Notes: generated from the letters alone by a model not told the origin. 64,000 bases of DNA from an uncultured Mycoplasmatota bacterium (GCA_947302655.1 CAMYVW010000002.1:1-64000), one strand, 5' to 3'; shown: positions 36,090 to 45,634, counted from the first letter of the stretch. Made by a program: numbers and translations.

Positions 36090-38465
36090 ATGTATAAAGT
36101 TAGAAAGAGAGATGGAAAAATTGTTCCATTCGAAATTGAAAAAATTAAAGGAGCTATAATAAAAGCTTTTGAAGCAGAAGAAGTAAAATATGACGAGAAT
36201 GTTATTGATTTTTTATCACTTAAAGTTACAGCTGCTTTTGAACCTGAAGTTAAGGATAACATAATTGATGTTGAAGTAATTCAAGATAAAGTTGAAGAAG
36301 TTTTATCTCAAGCTGGATATACTGGTGTAGCTAAAGCTTATATCCTTTATCGTAAACTTCATGAAAAACAAAGAGCTATGCAATCTACTATTTTAGACTA
36401 TAAACAAGTTGTAAATAGTTATATAAATGTAACTGACTGGAGAGTTAAAGAAAACTCAACAGTTACTTACTCAGTTGGTGGGTTAATACTTAGTAACTCA
36501 GGAGCTATTACAGCTAACTACTGGCTTTCTGAAGTATATGATGAAGAAATAGCTAAAGCACATAGAGATTGTGATTTTCATATTCATGATTTATCAATGC
36601 TTACTGGATACTGTGCTGGTTGGAGTTTAAAACAACTTATTAAAGAAGGTTTAGGTGGAGTTCCTGGTAAGATTACATCAAGCCCTGCTAAACACTTATC
36701 AACACTTTGTAATCAAATGGTTAACTTCTTAGGTATAATGCAAAATGAATGGGCTGGTGCTCAAGCATTCTCATCATTTGATACATATCTAGCTCCATTT
36801 GTTAAAATTGACAACTTAAATTATCATGATGTTAAACAATGTATTCAAAGCTTTGTATATGGTGTTAATACTCCATCAAGATGGGGGACTCAAGCTCCAT
36901 TTACAAATATTACTTTAGACTGGGTTGTACCAAATGACCTTGCTGAACTTAACTGTATTATTGGTGGAAAAGAAGTAGATTTTAAATATAAAGATTGTCA
37001 AAAAGAAATGAATATGATTAATAAAGCATTCATTGAGATAATGATTGAAGGAGATGCTAATGGTAGAGGTTTCCAATATCCAATTCCAACATATTCAATT
37101 ACTAAGGATTTTGACTGGTCTGAAACTGAAAATAATAAATTACTTTTCGAAATGACTGCTAAATATGGTACTCCATATTTCTCAAATTATATTAATAGCG
37201 ATATGGAACCATCTGATGTTAGATCAATGTGCTGTCGTTTAAGACTTGACTTAAGAGAACTTCGTAAAAAATCTGGTGGATACTTTGGTTCTGGTGAATC
37301 AACTGGATCTGTTGGTGTTGTAACAATCAACATGCCTAGAATTGCATATCTATCTAAAGATGAAAATGAATTCTATGAAAGACTAGAAAAACTAATGAAT
37401 ATAGCTGCTAGAAGTTTAAAAATTAAACGTAATGTAATTACTAAACTTTTAGAAGAAGGATTATATCCATATACTAAGAGATATTTAGGAACATTTAATA
37501 ATCACTTCTCAACAATTGGTCTTGTTGGTATGAATGAAGTTTGTTTAAATGCTAAATGGATTAAAGAAGATTTAACTAATGTTAAAGCTCAAAACTTTAC
37601 TAAAGATGTTCTTAACTTCATGAGAGAAAAATTATCAGATTATCAAGAAGAATATGGTGACCTTTATAACCTAGAAGCTACACCAGCTGAATCAACTTCA
37701 TATAGAATGGCCAAAAAGGATAAAGCTTTATATCCTGATATTATTACAGCATCTAATGATGAAACTCCATATTATACTAACAGTTCGCATTTACCAGTTG
37801 GTTATACTGATGATATTTTTGAAGCACTTGATATTCAAGATGATCTTCAAACACTATATACATCAGGAACTGTGTTCCATGCATTTATGGGTGAAAGATT
37901 AGAAGACTGGAAAGCTGCTGCTAACTTAGTTAGAAAGATAGCAGAGAATTATAAACTTCCATATTATACTTTATCTCCTACATATTCTGTTTGTAAGAAC
38001 CATGGATATATTACTGGTGAAGTTTATAAATGCCCTGAGTGTGGTGCTGAAACAGAAGTTTATAGCCGTATTACAGGATATTATAGACCTATTAAAAACT
38101 GGAATGATGGTAAAACTAAAGAATATGAAATGCGTAAAGAATATGATATGAAAAAAGCTGCATGTAAAAAAATATCTTCTAAAAAAAGCACTTCTAAAAA
38201 AGAATGCAAATGTGAAGAAGATAAATGCAAAGATGGCATAATTCTTTTTGGAACTAAAACATGTCCTAACTGCGCTGCTGCTAAAAAGTTACTAGATAAA
38301 TTCAAAATTAAATATGAATTTGTTGATGCTGAAGAAAACGCTGATATGACGAAAAACTTTGGTGTTAAACAAGCTCCAACACTTGTTAATATTAAAAAAG
38401 GAGAAATAGAGTTAATACCTAATTTATCAAATATCAAAAAGTTTGCTGAAAGCTATAAAAAGTAG
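36090..38465 (+). CDS. nrdD: Anaerobic ribonucleoside-triphosphate reductase with fused glutaredoxin-like domain
   Basis: 791 aa, longer than the usual ~710. ATP-cone (1-90); RNR body; zinc-site Cys near 635 and CPEC at 648-651; glycyl-radical loop RITGYYRP with Gly663. A Lys/Ser/Cys-rich linker (about 690-714) leads to a thioredoxin-fold domain (716-791) with active-site CPNC at 725-728 and a cis-Pro-type QAPTL. It reduces NTPs to dNTPs without oxygen. The fused glutaredoxin-like domain and the following trxB suggest electrons come from NADPH through thioredoxin reductase rather than formate. That is inference from known thioredoxin-dependent class III enzymes. Confidence 0.93.
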   Translation: MYKVRKRDGKIVPFEIEKIKGAIIKAFEAEEVKYDENVIDFLSLKVTAAFEPEVKDNIIDVEVIQDKVEEVLSQAGYTGVAKAYILYRKLHEKQRAMQSTILDYKQVVNSYINVTDWRVKENSTVTYSVGGLILSNSGAITANYWLSEVYDEEIAKAHRDCDFHIHDLSMLTGYCAGWSLKQLIKEGLGGVPGKITSSPAKHLSTLCNQMVNFLGIMQNEWAGAQAFSSFDTYLAPFVKIDNLNYHDVKQCIQSFVYGVNTPSRWGTQAPFTNITLDWVVPNDLAELNCIIGGKEVDFKYKDCQKEMNMINKAFIEIMIEGDANGRGFQYPIPTYSITKDFDWSETENNKLLFEMTAKYGTPYFSNYINSDMEPSDVRSMCCRLRLDLRELRKKSGGYFGSGESTGSVGVVTINMPRIAYLSKDENEFYERLEKLMNIAARSLKIKRNVITKLLEEGLYPYTKRYLGTFNNHFSTIGLVGMNEVCLNAKWIKEDLTNVKAQNFTKDVLNFMREKLSDYQEEYGDLYNLEATPAESTSYRMAKKDKALYPDIITASNDETPYYTNSSHLPVGYTDDIFEALDIQDDLQTLYTSGTVFHAFMGERLEDWKAAANLVRKIAENYKLPYYTLSPTYSVCKNHGYITGEVYKCPECGAETEVYSRITGYYRPIKNWNDGKTKEYEMRKEYDMKKAACKKISSKKSTSKKECKCEEDKCKDGIILFGTKTCPNCAAAKKLLDKFKIKYEFVDAEENADMTKNFGVKQAPTLVNIKKGEIELIPNLSNIKKFAESYKK

Positions 38466-38474
38466 GTCATAACT

Positions 38475-39365
38475 ATGTATGACGTAATAATTATTGGAGG
38501 AGGTCCTGCAGGTATTACTGCAGGTATCTACTGCCAAAGAGCTAATTTAAAGACAATTATTTTCGAAAAGGAAACAATTGGAGGGCAAATTGCATCTAGT
38601 CCACTAGTTGAAAATTTTCCCGGATGTAAGTCTATAAGTGGAGCCCAGCTTGCTACTAATTTTTATGAACAAGCAGATGAGCTTGGGATACCAATTGAGA
38701 TAGAAGAAGTACTCGAGATTATACCAGGTGAAAAAATAAAAGTAATTACTGATTTTGGAGAGTACGAATCTAAGGTTGTTATTTTAGCAACGGGCTCTAA
38801 GTATAGATTACTAGGTCTTCCTAACGAAATAGAATATATCGGTAAAGGAATTGCATTTTGTACATCATGTGATGGTGCATTCTTTAAAGGAAAAGATATA
38901 GCTATAATTGGTGGAGGTAATTCTGCTGTTACTAATGCTATTTATATGTCAAATATAGCTAAGAAAATATATTTAGTTGATATTTGTGATCACCTAATAT
39001 GTGAGAAAACTTTAGAAGATAAACTTAGAAGTTTAGATAATGTTGAAATAATTCAGCAAACTGGAGTTAAAGAATTACTAGGTGATGAAGAATTAAATGG
39101 TGTAATTTTATCAAATGATAGAAAACTTGATATTCAAGGCATGTTTATATCAATTGGTATGGTTGCTCAAACTGAACTTGTAAAAGATTTAGTAAAATTA
39201 AATAAACAAAACTATGTTGATAGTGAAGATTGCAAAACTAATTTAGATAATATTTTTGTTGCAGGTGACTGCAGAAGTAAAAATATCAGACAATTAACAA
39301 CAGCTGTTGCTGATGGAACAACTGCTGCAATTAATGCTATTAAATATATTGAAGATCATAAATAA
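38475..39365 (+). CDS. trxB: Thioredoxin reductase
   Basis: 296 aa. FAD motif IIGGGPAGITAGIY at the N-terminus, redox pair CTSC (in FCTSCDG, about residue 133), NADPH motif IIGGGNSAV and C-terminal FVAGDCRS. Reduces thioredoxin or a glutaredoxin-like protein with NADPH. It lies 9 nt after nrdD, so its nearest likely client is the CPNC domain fused to NrdD. A terminator follows. Confidence 0.92.
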   Translation: MYDVIIIGGGPAGITAGIYCQRANLKTIIFEKETIGGQIASSPLVENFPGCKSISGAQLATNFYEQADELGIPIEIEEVLEIIPGEKIKVITDFGEYESKVVILATGSKYRLLGLPNEIEYIGKGIAFCTSCDGAFFKGKDIAIIGGGNSAVTNAIYMSNIAKKIYLVDICDHLICEKTLEDKLRSLDNVEIIQQTGVKELLGDEELNGVILSNDRKLDIQGMFISIGMVAQTELVKDLVKLNKQNYVDSEDCKTNLDNIFVAGDCRSKNIRQLTTAVADGTTAAINAIKYIEDHK

Positions 39366-39392
39366 GAAGAAAATAACATTTTCTTCTTTTTG
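39363..39392 (+). terminator. Terminator of the anaerobic RNR operon
   Basis: AAGAAGAAAAT/ATTTTCTTCTT stem with T's, right after trxB. Confidence 0.85.
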
Positions 39393-39428
39393 TTTTTATA
39401 TATTGTTATAATGAATATAGGTGGTAGT

Positions 39429-40568
39429 ATGGAACAGAATAGAAAATATTTAAACAGTTATGTTTTTATATCAACATTTGCAAGAAGTTTAATTGAGATA
39501 TTTGTTGGTACTATATTATTTAAAGCAGGATTTACATTAAAGGAAGTTATTTTATATTATGTATTTATTAATATATTTTCTTTTATATTAGATTTTCCTT
39601 ATTTATATATTGCTAAAAAACACTCTAATAGAGTTCTATCTATTATAGGTATAGTGTCTTTTTTATCTTTACAATTAGCCCTTAATTTCGTTCACCTAAC
39701 GTACTGGTACCTTTTATTATTATCATTTCTTTTTGCATCTTATAGAAGAGGATACTGGATATCAAGAAGGTACTATACATTCCAGGTTATAGATAATCAA
39801 AATATAAGTAAAGAGTATTCATTTATTTCTATTTTAAATCAATTAGCTCTTTTATTATCTTCTTATATTGGTTCACTTTTACTTGAATATATCTCTATTA
39901 AAGTAATAATTATTATTTCAATTTTGTTATTAATAATAAGTTTATACTGCGTCTTTAAAATTAAACTTGAAACAGAAATTAATAAATTCAAAATTGATTT
40001 AAAAGAATCCTTAAAAGTAACTCCTTTTAAAACAATAATTAATATAGGATGTTATGAATTACAAAACGTTATATCGTTTTTACTTCCTTTATATATAATT
40101 ATATATGTTAAAAACACTTATACTGCAGTTGGTATTATTAATTTACTAGCTCAACTTGCAACAATTATATTTTTATATGTTTATGGTTTATTAATAAATA
40201 AGAATAAGAATTATTTAAAATTTAGTATTATCTTCTTTATTATTTTTAAAGTTCTTCAAGTTGAAACATATGGTGTACTTCTTTTTATAATTACTTTTAT
40301 TAGTGGGCTTGCTGCCAAGATGTATGAGCAATCATATCATAAAGAACTGTTAATATTATCAAAAAATTATGAATTTCATAATTTTAACTTAGTTTATGAG
40401 TGTATTCAAAATTTATTTAGAATGGTAGTTGCTGCTATTTTATATTTCTTTGTATCTGATGTTAGAATAATGATATATATTGTTTTAGGAATTATGATAC
40501 TTCCTTTAATACTAAAATTTAATACTAGTGTAAAAATGAAAAAAAGTGATGTATTATGGAAAGAGTAA
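39429..40568 (+). CDS. Multi-helix membrane transporter, MFS-like
   Basis: 379 aa from ATG 39429 (GGTGGT upstream; an earlier in-frame ATG at 39390 lies in the terminator). About 11-12 membrane helices with a basic cytoplasmic loop after helix 2-3 (SYRRGYWISRRYY) and a central loop (about 185-205), the layout of a major facilitator protein. No substrate signature. Monocistronic and closed by a hairpin. Confidence 0.75.
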   Translation: MEQNRKYLNSYVFISTFARSLIEIFVGTILFKAGFTLKEVILYYVFINIFSFILDFPYLYIAKKHSNRVLSIIGIVSFLSLQLALNFVHLTYWYLLLLSFLFASYRRGYWISRRYYTFQVIDNQNISKEYSFISILNQLALLLSSYIGSLLLEYISIKVIIIISILLLIISLYCVFKIKLETEINKFKIDLKESLKVTPFKTIINIGCYELQNVISFLLPLYIIIYVKNTYTAVGIINLLAQLATIIFLYVYGLLINKNKNYLKFSIIFFIIFKVLQVETYGVLLFIITFISGLAAKMYEQSYHKELLILSKNYEFHNFNLVYECIQNLFRMVVAAILYFFVSDVRIMIYIVLGIMILPLILKFNTSVKMKKSDVLWKE

Positions 40569-40581
40569 ATAACAAAATTTA

Positions 40582-40613
40582 AATAGTGTATATGTATACA
40601 CTATTTTTTTATT
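40582..40613 (+). terminator. Terminator after the MFS-like gene
   Basis: AATAGTGTATA/TATACACTATT stem plus seven T's. Confidence 0.85.
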
Positions 40614-40619
40614 ATATCT

Positions 40620-40637
40620 ATAGTTGTATACAACTAT
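40620..40637. promoter_or_regulatory. 18-bp perfect palindrome upstream of the Mrr-like gene
   Basis: ATAGTTGTATACAACTAT reads the same on both strands and lies 36 nt before the 40673 start, where an operator would sit. It could also be a by-product of AT-rich sequence; no regulator is identified. Confidence 0.3.
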
Positions 40638-40672
40638 TATGTTAAAATAATGATATAAGGATGGATGTATAT

Positions 40673-41050
40673 ATGACTGATTCAAATATAATTGATAACT
40701 TTATTGATGAAAGAGAATTTAGAAATTACGTTATAAGTTTACTACCAAAATTTGGTTATGAGCTTATTTCTATTGATGATGTAAGAATATCTGATGAAGA
40801 TATAAAAAACAATAATGATGTTCTTGCACGAAAAGATGGTAGAAGATATGCTATTCAAACTTATTTAAATAAAGATATAACATTAGATGAACTTAATGAA
40901 GCTATTATAGATAAACTTTTAGAGCATACTTCTTATGCTTTAATTATAACTAATAAATGCATTGATAAAGATGTTAAAGAAAAAGCTTTATCAAGAAACA
41001 TTACTTTAATTGATAGAGAAGATTTAATTAAAGTTATTCCTCAAGAATAG
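40673..41050 (+). CDS. Mrr-like restriction endonuclease-fold protein
   Basis: 125 aa from ATG 40673 (AAGGATG upstream). The pattern LLPKFGYELISIDD, then NNDVLARKDGRRYAIQTYL and LIITN, matches the core of Mrr-like PD-(D/E)XK nucleases. Asp in NDVLA and the Q in YAIQTY fill the D...(E/Q)xK positions, but the final Lys is not obvious (QTY), so catalysis is uncertain. It lacks a DNA-recognition domain. First gene of the accessory stretch. Confidence 0.7.
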   Translation: MTDSNIIDNFIDEREFRNYVISLLPKFGYELISIDDVRISDEDIKNNNDVLARKDGRRYAIQTYLNKDITLDELNEAIIDKLLEHTSYALIITNKCIDKDVKEKALSRNITLIDREDLIKVIPQE

Positions 41051-41056
41051 GTATAT

Positions 41057-41482
41057 ATGAAGAAAGTATTATATACATTATTTTTAGTTATTATATCTAT
41101 AACTATTGTAGGTTGTAGTAATAATAAAACGGTAGAAAAGGTTAGTGATACTGTGAAAGTATTTATTAATGATAAAGAATATAAACTTAATTTATATGAT
41201 AATGAAACTGCTGATAGTTTAGTTAAGTTATTTCCAATTGAAGTAACTATGAAAACATTAAGTGAAAATGAAGTATATGTTTATTTAGATGAAAAGTTTC
41301 CAACTAATTCATCTAATCCTAAAAGTATACATTCAGGTGATGTAATGCTTTATGGTGATAACTGTTTAGTAATTTTTTATAAAACATTTAATACATCATA
41401 TAGTTATACTAAAATAGGTCATATAGATAATTTACCGATAATTAATGAAGATATGGTAAGGGTAAGAATAGAAAAAGAGTAG
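41057..41482 (+). CDS. Lipoprotein with cyclophilin-like domain
   Basis: 141 aa. Lipoprotein signal peptide with lipobox IVGCS (Cys20). The mature domain reads as the cyclophilin-like fold family: VFINDKEYKLNLYDNETA, SGDVMLYGDNCLVIFY, then SYSYTKIGHI. These are small secreted proteins in gut Bacillota, with no proven isomerase activity. It is 6 nt after the Mrr-like gene. A terminator overlaps the stop. Confidence 0.82.
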   Translation: MKKVLYTLFLVIISITIVGCSNNKTVEKVSDTVKVFINDKEYKLNLYDNETADSLVKLFPIEVTMKTLSENEVYVYLDEKFPTNSSNPKSIHSGDVMLYGDNCLVIFYKTFNTSYSYTKIGHIDNLPIINEDMVRVRIEKE

Positions 41483-41503
41483 ATATAAATCTACTCTTTT
41501 TTG
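41474..41503 (+). terminator. Terminator after the lipoprotein gene
   Basis: AAAGAGTAGAT/ATCTACTCTTT stem with a T run; the stop codon lies in the stem. Confidence 0.88.
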
Positions 41504-41529
41504 TTATAATTTATAAAAGGTGATTCTTT

Positions 41530-42195
41530 ATGAATATTGAATATGACATCTTTAAAAGAAGTAAAGTTAATTTTAATAAATTAACTATATATGGTTTTAT
41601 TAAAAATAATAATAACTATATATTAGAGAAGATATTTTTTAATGATAAGTTTAAAGCTATTATTACTATAGATGATAAAGGTAGTGTAAGTGGTAAAGTA
41701 ATAGATATAGATATTAATGAAGAATATACACCTCTTAGAATTAATATGACAGGTGAATATGTGTCTAAGGTAAGAGAAGCTTATAAAGATATATTAATAG
41801 ATATAAAAAATAATATATGTGATACTAACTATTTTATTTTTGGTCAAACTGATAAAGTTAATAAATATATTAAAGATAAATATAATATAGATCCAGAATT
41901 CTTATGGGATAGACTTCCTGGTTGTGGAGTATATAGAAATAAAGATACTAATAAATGGTTTGGTATTATTATGAATATTGATTATTCTAAAGTTGATAAA
42001 AGTAAACAAGGTGAAGTAGAAGTTTTAAATGTTAAACTTAATAGAAATGAAATAAAAGAGTTACTTAATAAAAATGGTTATTATAAAGCTTATCACATGA
42101 GTAAAGTTGATTGGATATCTATAGTTTTAAATGATACACTTAGTTTGGATGAAATAACATCTTTAATAGACAAATCATTTAATTTAGTTTGCTAG
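41530..42195 (+). CDS. MmcQ/YjbR family protein with N-terminal extension
   Basis: 221 aa. The second half (about 100-221) is a YjbR/MmcQ domain: FLWDRLPGCGVYRNKDTNKWFGIIM, then AYHMSKVDWISIVL. The first 95 residues are a separate alpha/beta domain typical of longer YjbR proteins. YjbR has a CyaY-like fold and may bind DNA; the biological role is not established. AAAGGTGAT ribosome site. Single gene. Confidence 0.82.
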   Translation: MNIEYDIFKRSKVNFNKLTIYGFIKNNNNYILEKIFFNDKFKAIITIDDKGSVSGKVIDIDINEEYTPLRINMTGEYVSKVREAYKDILIDIKNNICDTNYFIFGQTDKVNKYIKDKYNIDPEFLWDRLPGCGVYRNKDTNKWFGIIMNIDYSKVDKSKQGEVEVLNVKLNRNEIKELLNKNGYYKAYHMSKVDWISIVLNDTLSLDEITSLIDKSFNLVC

Positions 42196-42255
42196 TTGTC
42201 TATTTAGTATTGTGTGATATACTTAAAGTAATTATAGAAGTGGTGATTTGATAAC

Positions 42256-42855
42256 ATGGCTTTGATTAAATGTTGTGAATGTGGTAATGAGGTTAGTGAC
42301 AAAGCTAAGTCCTGTCCAAGATGCGGATATCCGATATCTGAGGATTTTAAACAAATTAAGTGTCAATTTTGTGGCGATATAATTCCTGCTAACTCTTCAA
42401 AATGCCCAAGTTGCTATAATTCTCCTAAAGATAAATTACAAAATGATAATTCTAATAGAAAGACTAGATATATAATTATCGCATGGTTGTTTTTGCTAGG
42501 ACAAGTGATGGCGATTTCTAATAAAGCTAGAAATATATATGACAAGGGAACTTTTCTAAAATTTGAAAATGTTTTTGAATTATTTGGTTATTTCTTAATT
42601 GGCATTGTTGGAGTGATAATTTTTATCAAATATAGAAAGTATTTTATCGAAGGAACAAAACGAATACTATCAATTGTGTGTATCTGTTTAATTGTATCAT
42701 TATCCGCTTATACATGTTTTAATGTATATAATTATAATCATAGTGATACTAAGACACGTGATGATATTATACGTGAAAAGTGTAAACAGCATATAGTTGG
42801 GGAAGTTCAATTAGACGGAACCCAAATTGATTATCATTGTGAACGCTTTGACTAA
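42256..42855 (+). CDS. Zinc-ribbon membrane protein
   Basis: 199 aa. Two N-terminal zinc ribbons: CCECGNEVSDKAKSCPRCG (residues 6-24) and CQFCGDIIPANSSKCPSC (36-53). Three membrane helices follow (about 70-90, 108-128 and 136-158), and then a short C-terminal tail with two Cys. Such proteins are common near accessory genes; function unknown. Translation starts after GGTGAT. Followed by a terminator. Confidence 0.75.
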   Translation: MALIKCCECGNEVSDKAKSCPRCGYPISEDFKQIKCQFCGDIIPANSSKCPSCYNSPKDKLQNDNSNRKTRYIIIAWLFLLGQVMAISNKARNIYDKGTFLKFENVFELFGYFLIGIVGVIIFIKYRKYFIEGTKRILSIVCICLIVSLSAYTCFNVYNYNHSDTKTRDDIIREKCKQHIVGEVQLDGTQIDYHCERFD

Positions 42856-42873
42856 TTAATTTTAATTTATAAT

Positions 42874-42898
42874 AAGCTAGATGGTATCTAGTTTTTTT
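42874..42898 (+). terminator. Terminator after the zinc-ribbon gene
   Basis: CTAGAT/ATCTAG stem with seven T's. Confidence 0.7.
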
Positions 42899-42962
42899 CG
42901 TATCAATTTAATTTACCGGAATTTATAAAACTTCTATGATATAATTAATGAAGGTGATAATC

Positions 42963-43277
42963 ATGCGTGAATTAATAGAAAAAGTAGTAGAATTTACACG
43001 AGAAAGAGACTGGGATCAATTTCATTCTCCTGAGAATTTAGCTAAGAGTATTTCTATTGAAGCAGGTGAATTATTAGAATGTTTTCAATGGAATAACGAA
43101 TATAACTTAGATGAAGTTAAAGAAGAACTTGCCGATATTATAAATTATTGTTTATTAATGGCAGATAAATTGGGTGTTGATCCTAAGCAAATAGTGCTTG
43201 ATAAAATGGAGAAAACAGCAAAAAAATATCCTATTGAAAAAGCTAAGGGAAAAAGTACAAAATATAATAAGTTATAA
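42963..43277 (+). CDS. MazG-like nucleotide pyrophosphohydrolase
   Basis: 104 aa from ATG 42963, with AAGGTGAT 5 nt upstream (the ATG at 42948 overlaps it). The all-alpha NTP pyrophosphatase metal motif is intact: EAGELLE near residue 34 and EELADIINY near residue 57. It hydrolyses nucleoside triphosphates to monophosphates; members remove abnormal dNTPs or lower alarmone levels. It is 9 nt before the GIY-YIG/DUF2075 gene, so the two form an operon. Confidence 0.9.
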   Translation: MRELIEKVVEFTRERDWDQFHSPENLAKSISIEAGELLECFQWNNEYNLDEVKEELADIINYCLLMADKLGVDPKQIVLDKMEKTAKKYPIEKAKGKSTKYNKL

Positions 43278-43286
43278 GAGGTATAT

Positions 43287-45011
43287 ATGACTGAAATAAA
43301 GACTTTAAAATTTAACAATGATACGCCATCACAATTAAAACATATAAAGTATGGTACTGATTGGCCTGTTGTTTACATTATCAATAATAATGAAGAGGCT
43401 TATGTTGGTGAAACAACTGATGCTAGTATAAGAACTAATCAACATTTAGCAAATAATGTAAGAAGAGGTTTAGATAAGATAAATATAATTGGTGATGATA
43501 TGTTTAACAAATCATCCATTCTTGATTTAGAGTCATTTCTTATTAAGTATATGTCTGCTGATAACAGATTTAAACTTCAAAATGGTAATGGCGGTTTGCA
43601 AAACCATAATTATTATCAAAGACAATTGTATACAGAAAAGTTTAGAGAAATATGGTTACAATTAAAAAATAAAGGCTTAGTAAAACATGATTTAAGAATG
43701 ATAGAAAATTCTGATTTGTTTAAATATTCACCATATAAATCTTTAACAATTGATCAATATATGATTGTAAATAATATATTATCTGATTTGGCAAATTTAG
43801 TTAATAAAAGTGAACCAGGCACTTTTGTTGTTGAGGGTGGAGCTGGAACTGGAAAAACTATTCTTGGTATTTATATGCTTAAACTTTTAATGCAAGCTAA
43901 AGACGAAAAACAAATTGAAATTGAGGAAGATCAAGTTGAACAAAATCTTTCTGAAATATTAAAAATTAATGATGCAATAGATGACTTAAAAATAGGGATA
44001 GTTATTCCTATGGATAATTTAAGGTCAACTTTAAAAAGAGTATTTAGGCACATAAAAGGATTAAGCGCAAATATGGTATTAAGCCCTCATGATGTTGGTA
44101 AATCAGATGAAATATATGATTTGTTAATAGTTGATGAAGCACATAGATTAAGAAGGAGAAAAAATCTTACTCAATATGGAACATTTGATGAAAATAATAG
44201 AAGAATGAATTTGGGAAATGATGGTACTGAGTTGGATTGGATACTTCTTAAAAGTAAATATCAAATATTCTTTTATGATGAAGGTCAATCTATTAAACCT
44301 ACAGATATAAGAAAAGATAGTTTTAGGAAATTAATGCTGAGAAAAAATTACCATGAATATACTTTAACAGCACAGCTTAGATGTATTAAAGGTGGAGAAG
44401 AATATGTTGATTATATTAAACAAATATTTAGTAATAATCCACCCAAGAAAAAAATTAAATTTAAGGATTATGATTTAAAATTATTTGATGATGTTAAAAT
44501 TATGACTGATACCATTATTCATAAGGATTCTGAATATGGTTTGTGTAGAAATATAGCTGGTTATGCTTGGGAATGGAAGAGCAAAGGGAAAAAGAATCCA
44601 ATGCAATCGCATTCAAAAGATGTTAAAAAGAATATTGAGGATGGAGTATTTGATCTAGTAATAAATGGTAACAAGTATATATGGAATTCAAAACCTACTG
44701 ACTGGATAAATTCTCCAAACTCTTTGAATGAAATTGGGAGCATACATACAACTCAAGGATTTGATTTAAACTATACTGGATTAATTATAGGTAATGAAAT
44801 TAAATATGATTTACAAAAAAGCAAGTTTATTATTGATAGAAAATCATACTTTGATTCAAAAGGAAAAGCTGATACTACTGATGAAGAATTATTAGGATAT
44901 TTGCTAAATATATATCGTACTATGATGTTAAGGGGTATGCTTGGTACTTATATATATGTGTGTGATCCAGGATTAAGAGAATATCTTAGTAGATTTATTG
45001 ATATTGTTTAA
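43287..45011 (+). CDS. GIY-YIG nuclease fused to DUF2075 P-loop ATPase/helicase
   Basis: 574 aa. N-terminal GIY-YIG-type domain (about 27-85: VVYIINN, AYVGETT, Arg50, Glu82), then a DUF2075 superfamily-1-like ATPase with Walker A GGAGTGKT (184-191), Walker B LLIVDEAHR (279-287) and a late GSIHTTQGFDL motif. The layout suggests a DNA- or RNA-cutting machine driven by ATP. It is in operon with MazG and followed 15 nt later by a membrane protein. Pairing with a nucleotide pyrophosphohydrolase suggests a defence or phage-response role, which is inference. Confidence 0.85.
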   Translation: MTEIKTLKFNNDTPSQLKHIKYGTDWPVVYIINNNEEAYVGETTDASIRTNQHLANNVRRGLDKINIIGDDMFNKSSILDLESFLIKYMSADNRFKLQNGNGGLQNHNYYQRQLYTEKFREIWLQLKNKGLVKHDLRMIENSDLFKYSPYKSLTIDQYMIVNNILSDLANLVNKSEPGTFVVEGGAGTGKTILGIYMLKLLMQAKDEKQIEIEEDQVEQNLSEILKINDAIDDLKIGIVIPMDNLRSTLKRVFRHIKGLSANMVLSPHDVGKSDEIYDLLIVDEAHRLRRRKNLTQYGTFDENNRRMNLGNDGTELDWILLKSKYQIFFYDEGQSIKPTDIRKDSFRKLMLRKNYHEYTLTAQLRCIKGGEEYVDYIKQIFSNNPPKKKIKFKDYDLKLFDDVKIMTDTIIHKDSEYGLCRNIAGYAWEWKSKGKKNPMQSHSKDVKKNIEDGVFDLVINGNKYIWNSKPTDWINSPNSLNEIGSIHTTQGFDLNYTGLIIGNEIKYDLQKSKFIIDRKSYFDSKGKADTTDEELLGYLLNIYRTMMLRGMLGTYIYVCDPGLREYLSRFIDIV

Positions 45012-45025
45012 GGAAGGAAATTATA

Positions 45026-45634
45026 ATGAGTAAAAAAAGAATAAAAAGCCAAAATGGCGAGTATCCTAGAATTGTTAAAATATTTTTCTGCTGTTTTGCC
45101 ATATTAGTCGTTATTGGACTCGTTTTTGCGTATAAAGATGGAATATCTAAAAACGATGATAATATAGATACTATTACTGAGACAGATGATGACTCCGATA
45201 ATTCCAAAGGAACAGTTATCGATTCAAATAACACCACTGATAAAAAACAAGAAGAAAATAAAACTACTAATATATCAGAAAAGTCATCATCAAATACTAA
45301 AAATAATAAAAAATATGATATTGAAGTAGATGCAAAAACAATATCAAATGTTTATTATAATAATGAATTAGATGGTAATAAAAAGTATTTTGGAAAAATT
45401 ATAAAGACTACTGCAAAATTTGTTAAAGCTGAAAAAAGCTCATTATCAGGATGGATGGTTTCCTTTGATACAGATGGCAAATATGACTATTATTGTACAT
45501 CGTTTAAAAAAGGAGAAAAGAATTACTTTAGCGAATATAATAGAGGCGAAACGTTAGTTATCTATGGAAAAGTAGATGAACTGATTGGCAATTCTTTAAA
45601 TTTAAAAAATTGTGATATTGAAAAATTGAAATAA
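45026..45634 (+). CDS. Membrane-anchored OB-fold (tRNA_anti-like) protein
   Basis: 202 aa with an AAGGAAGG site. Signal-anchor helix (about 17-36), a Ser/Thr/Asn/Asp-rich spacer (40-95), and a C-terminal OB-type domain (about 103-202: TISNVYYNNELDGNKKYFGK, then VIYGKVDEL) of the kind called tRNA_anti-like in Pfam. It would sit outside the membrane. It is 15 nt after the DUF2075 gene and may be the third gene of that operon. Function unknown. Confidence 0.72.
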   Translation: MSKKRIKSQNGEYPRIVKIFFCCFAILVVIGLVFAYKDGISKNDDNIDTITETDDDSDNSKGTVIDSNNTTDKKQEENKTTNISEKSSSNTKNNKKYDIEVDAKTISNVYYNNELDGNKKYFGKIIKTTAKFVKAEKSSLSGWMVSFDTDGKYDYYCTSFKKGEKNYFSEYNRGETLVIYGKVDELIGNSLNLKNCDIEKLK

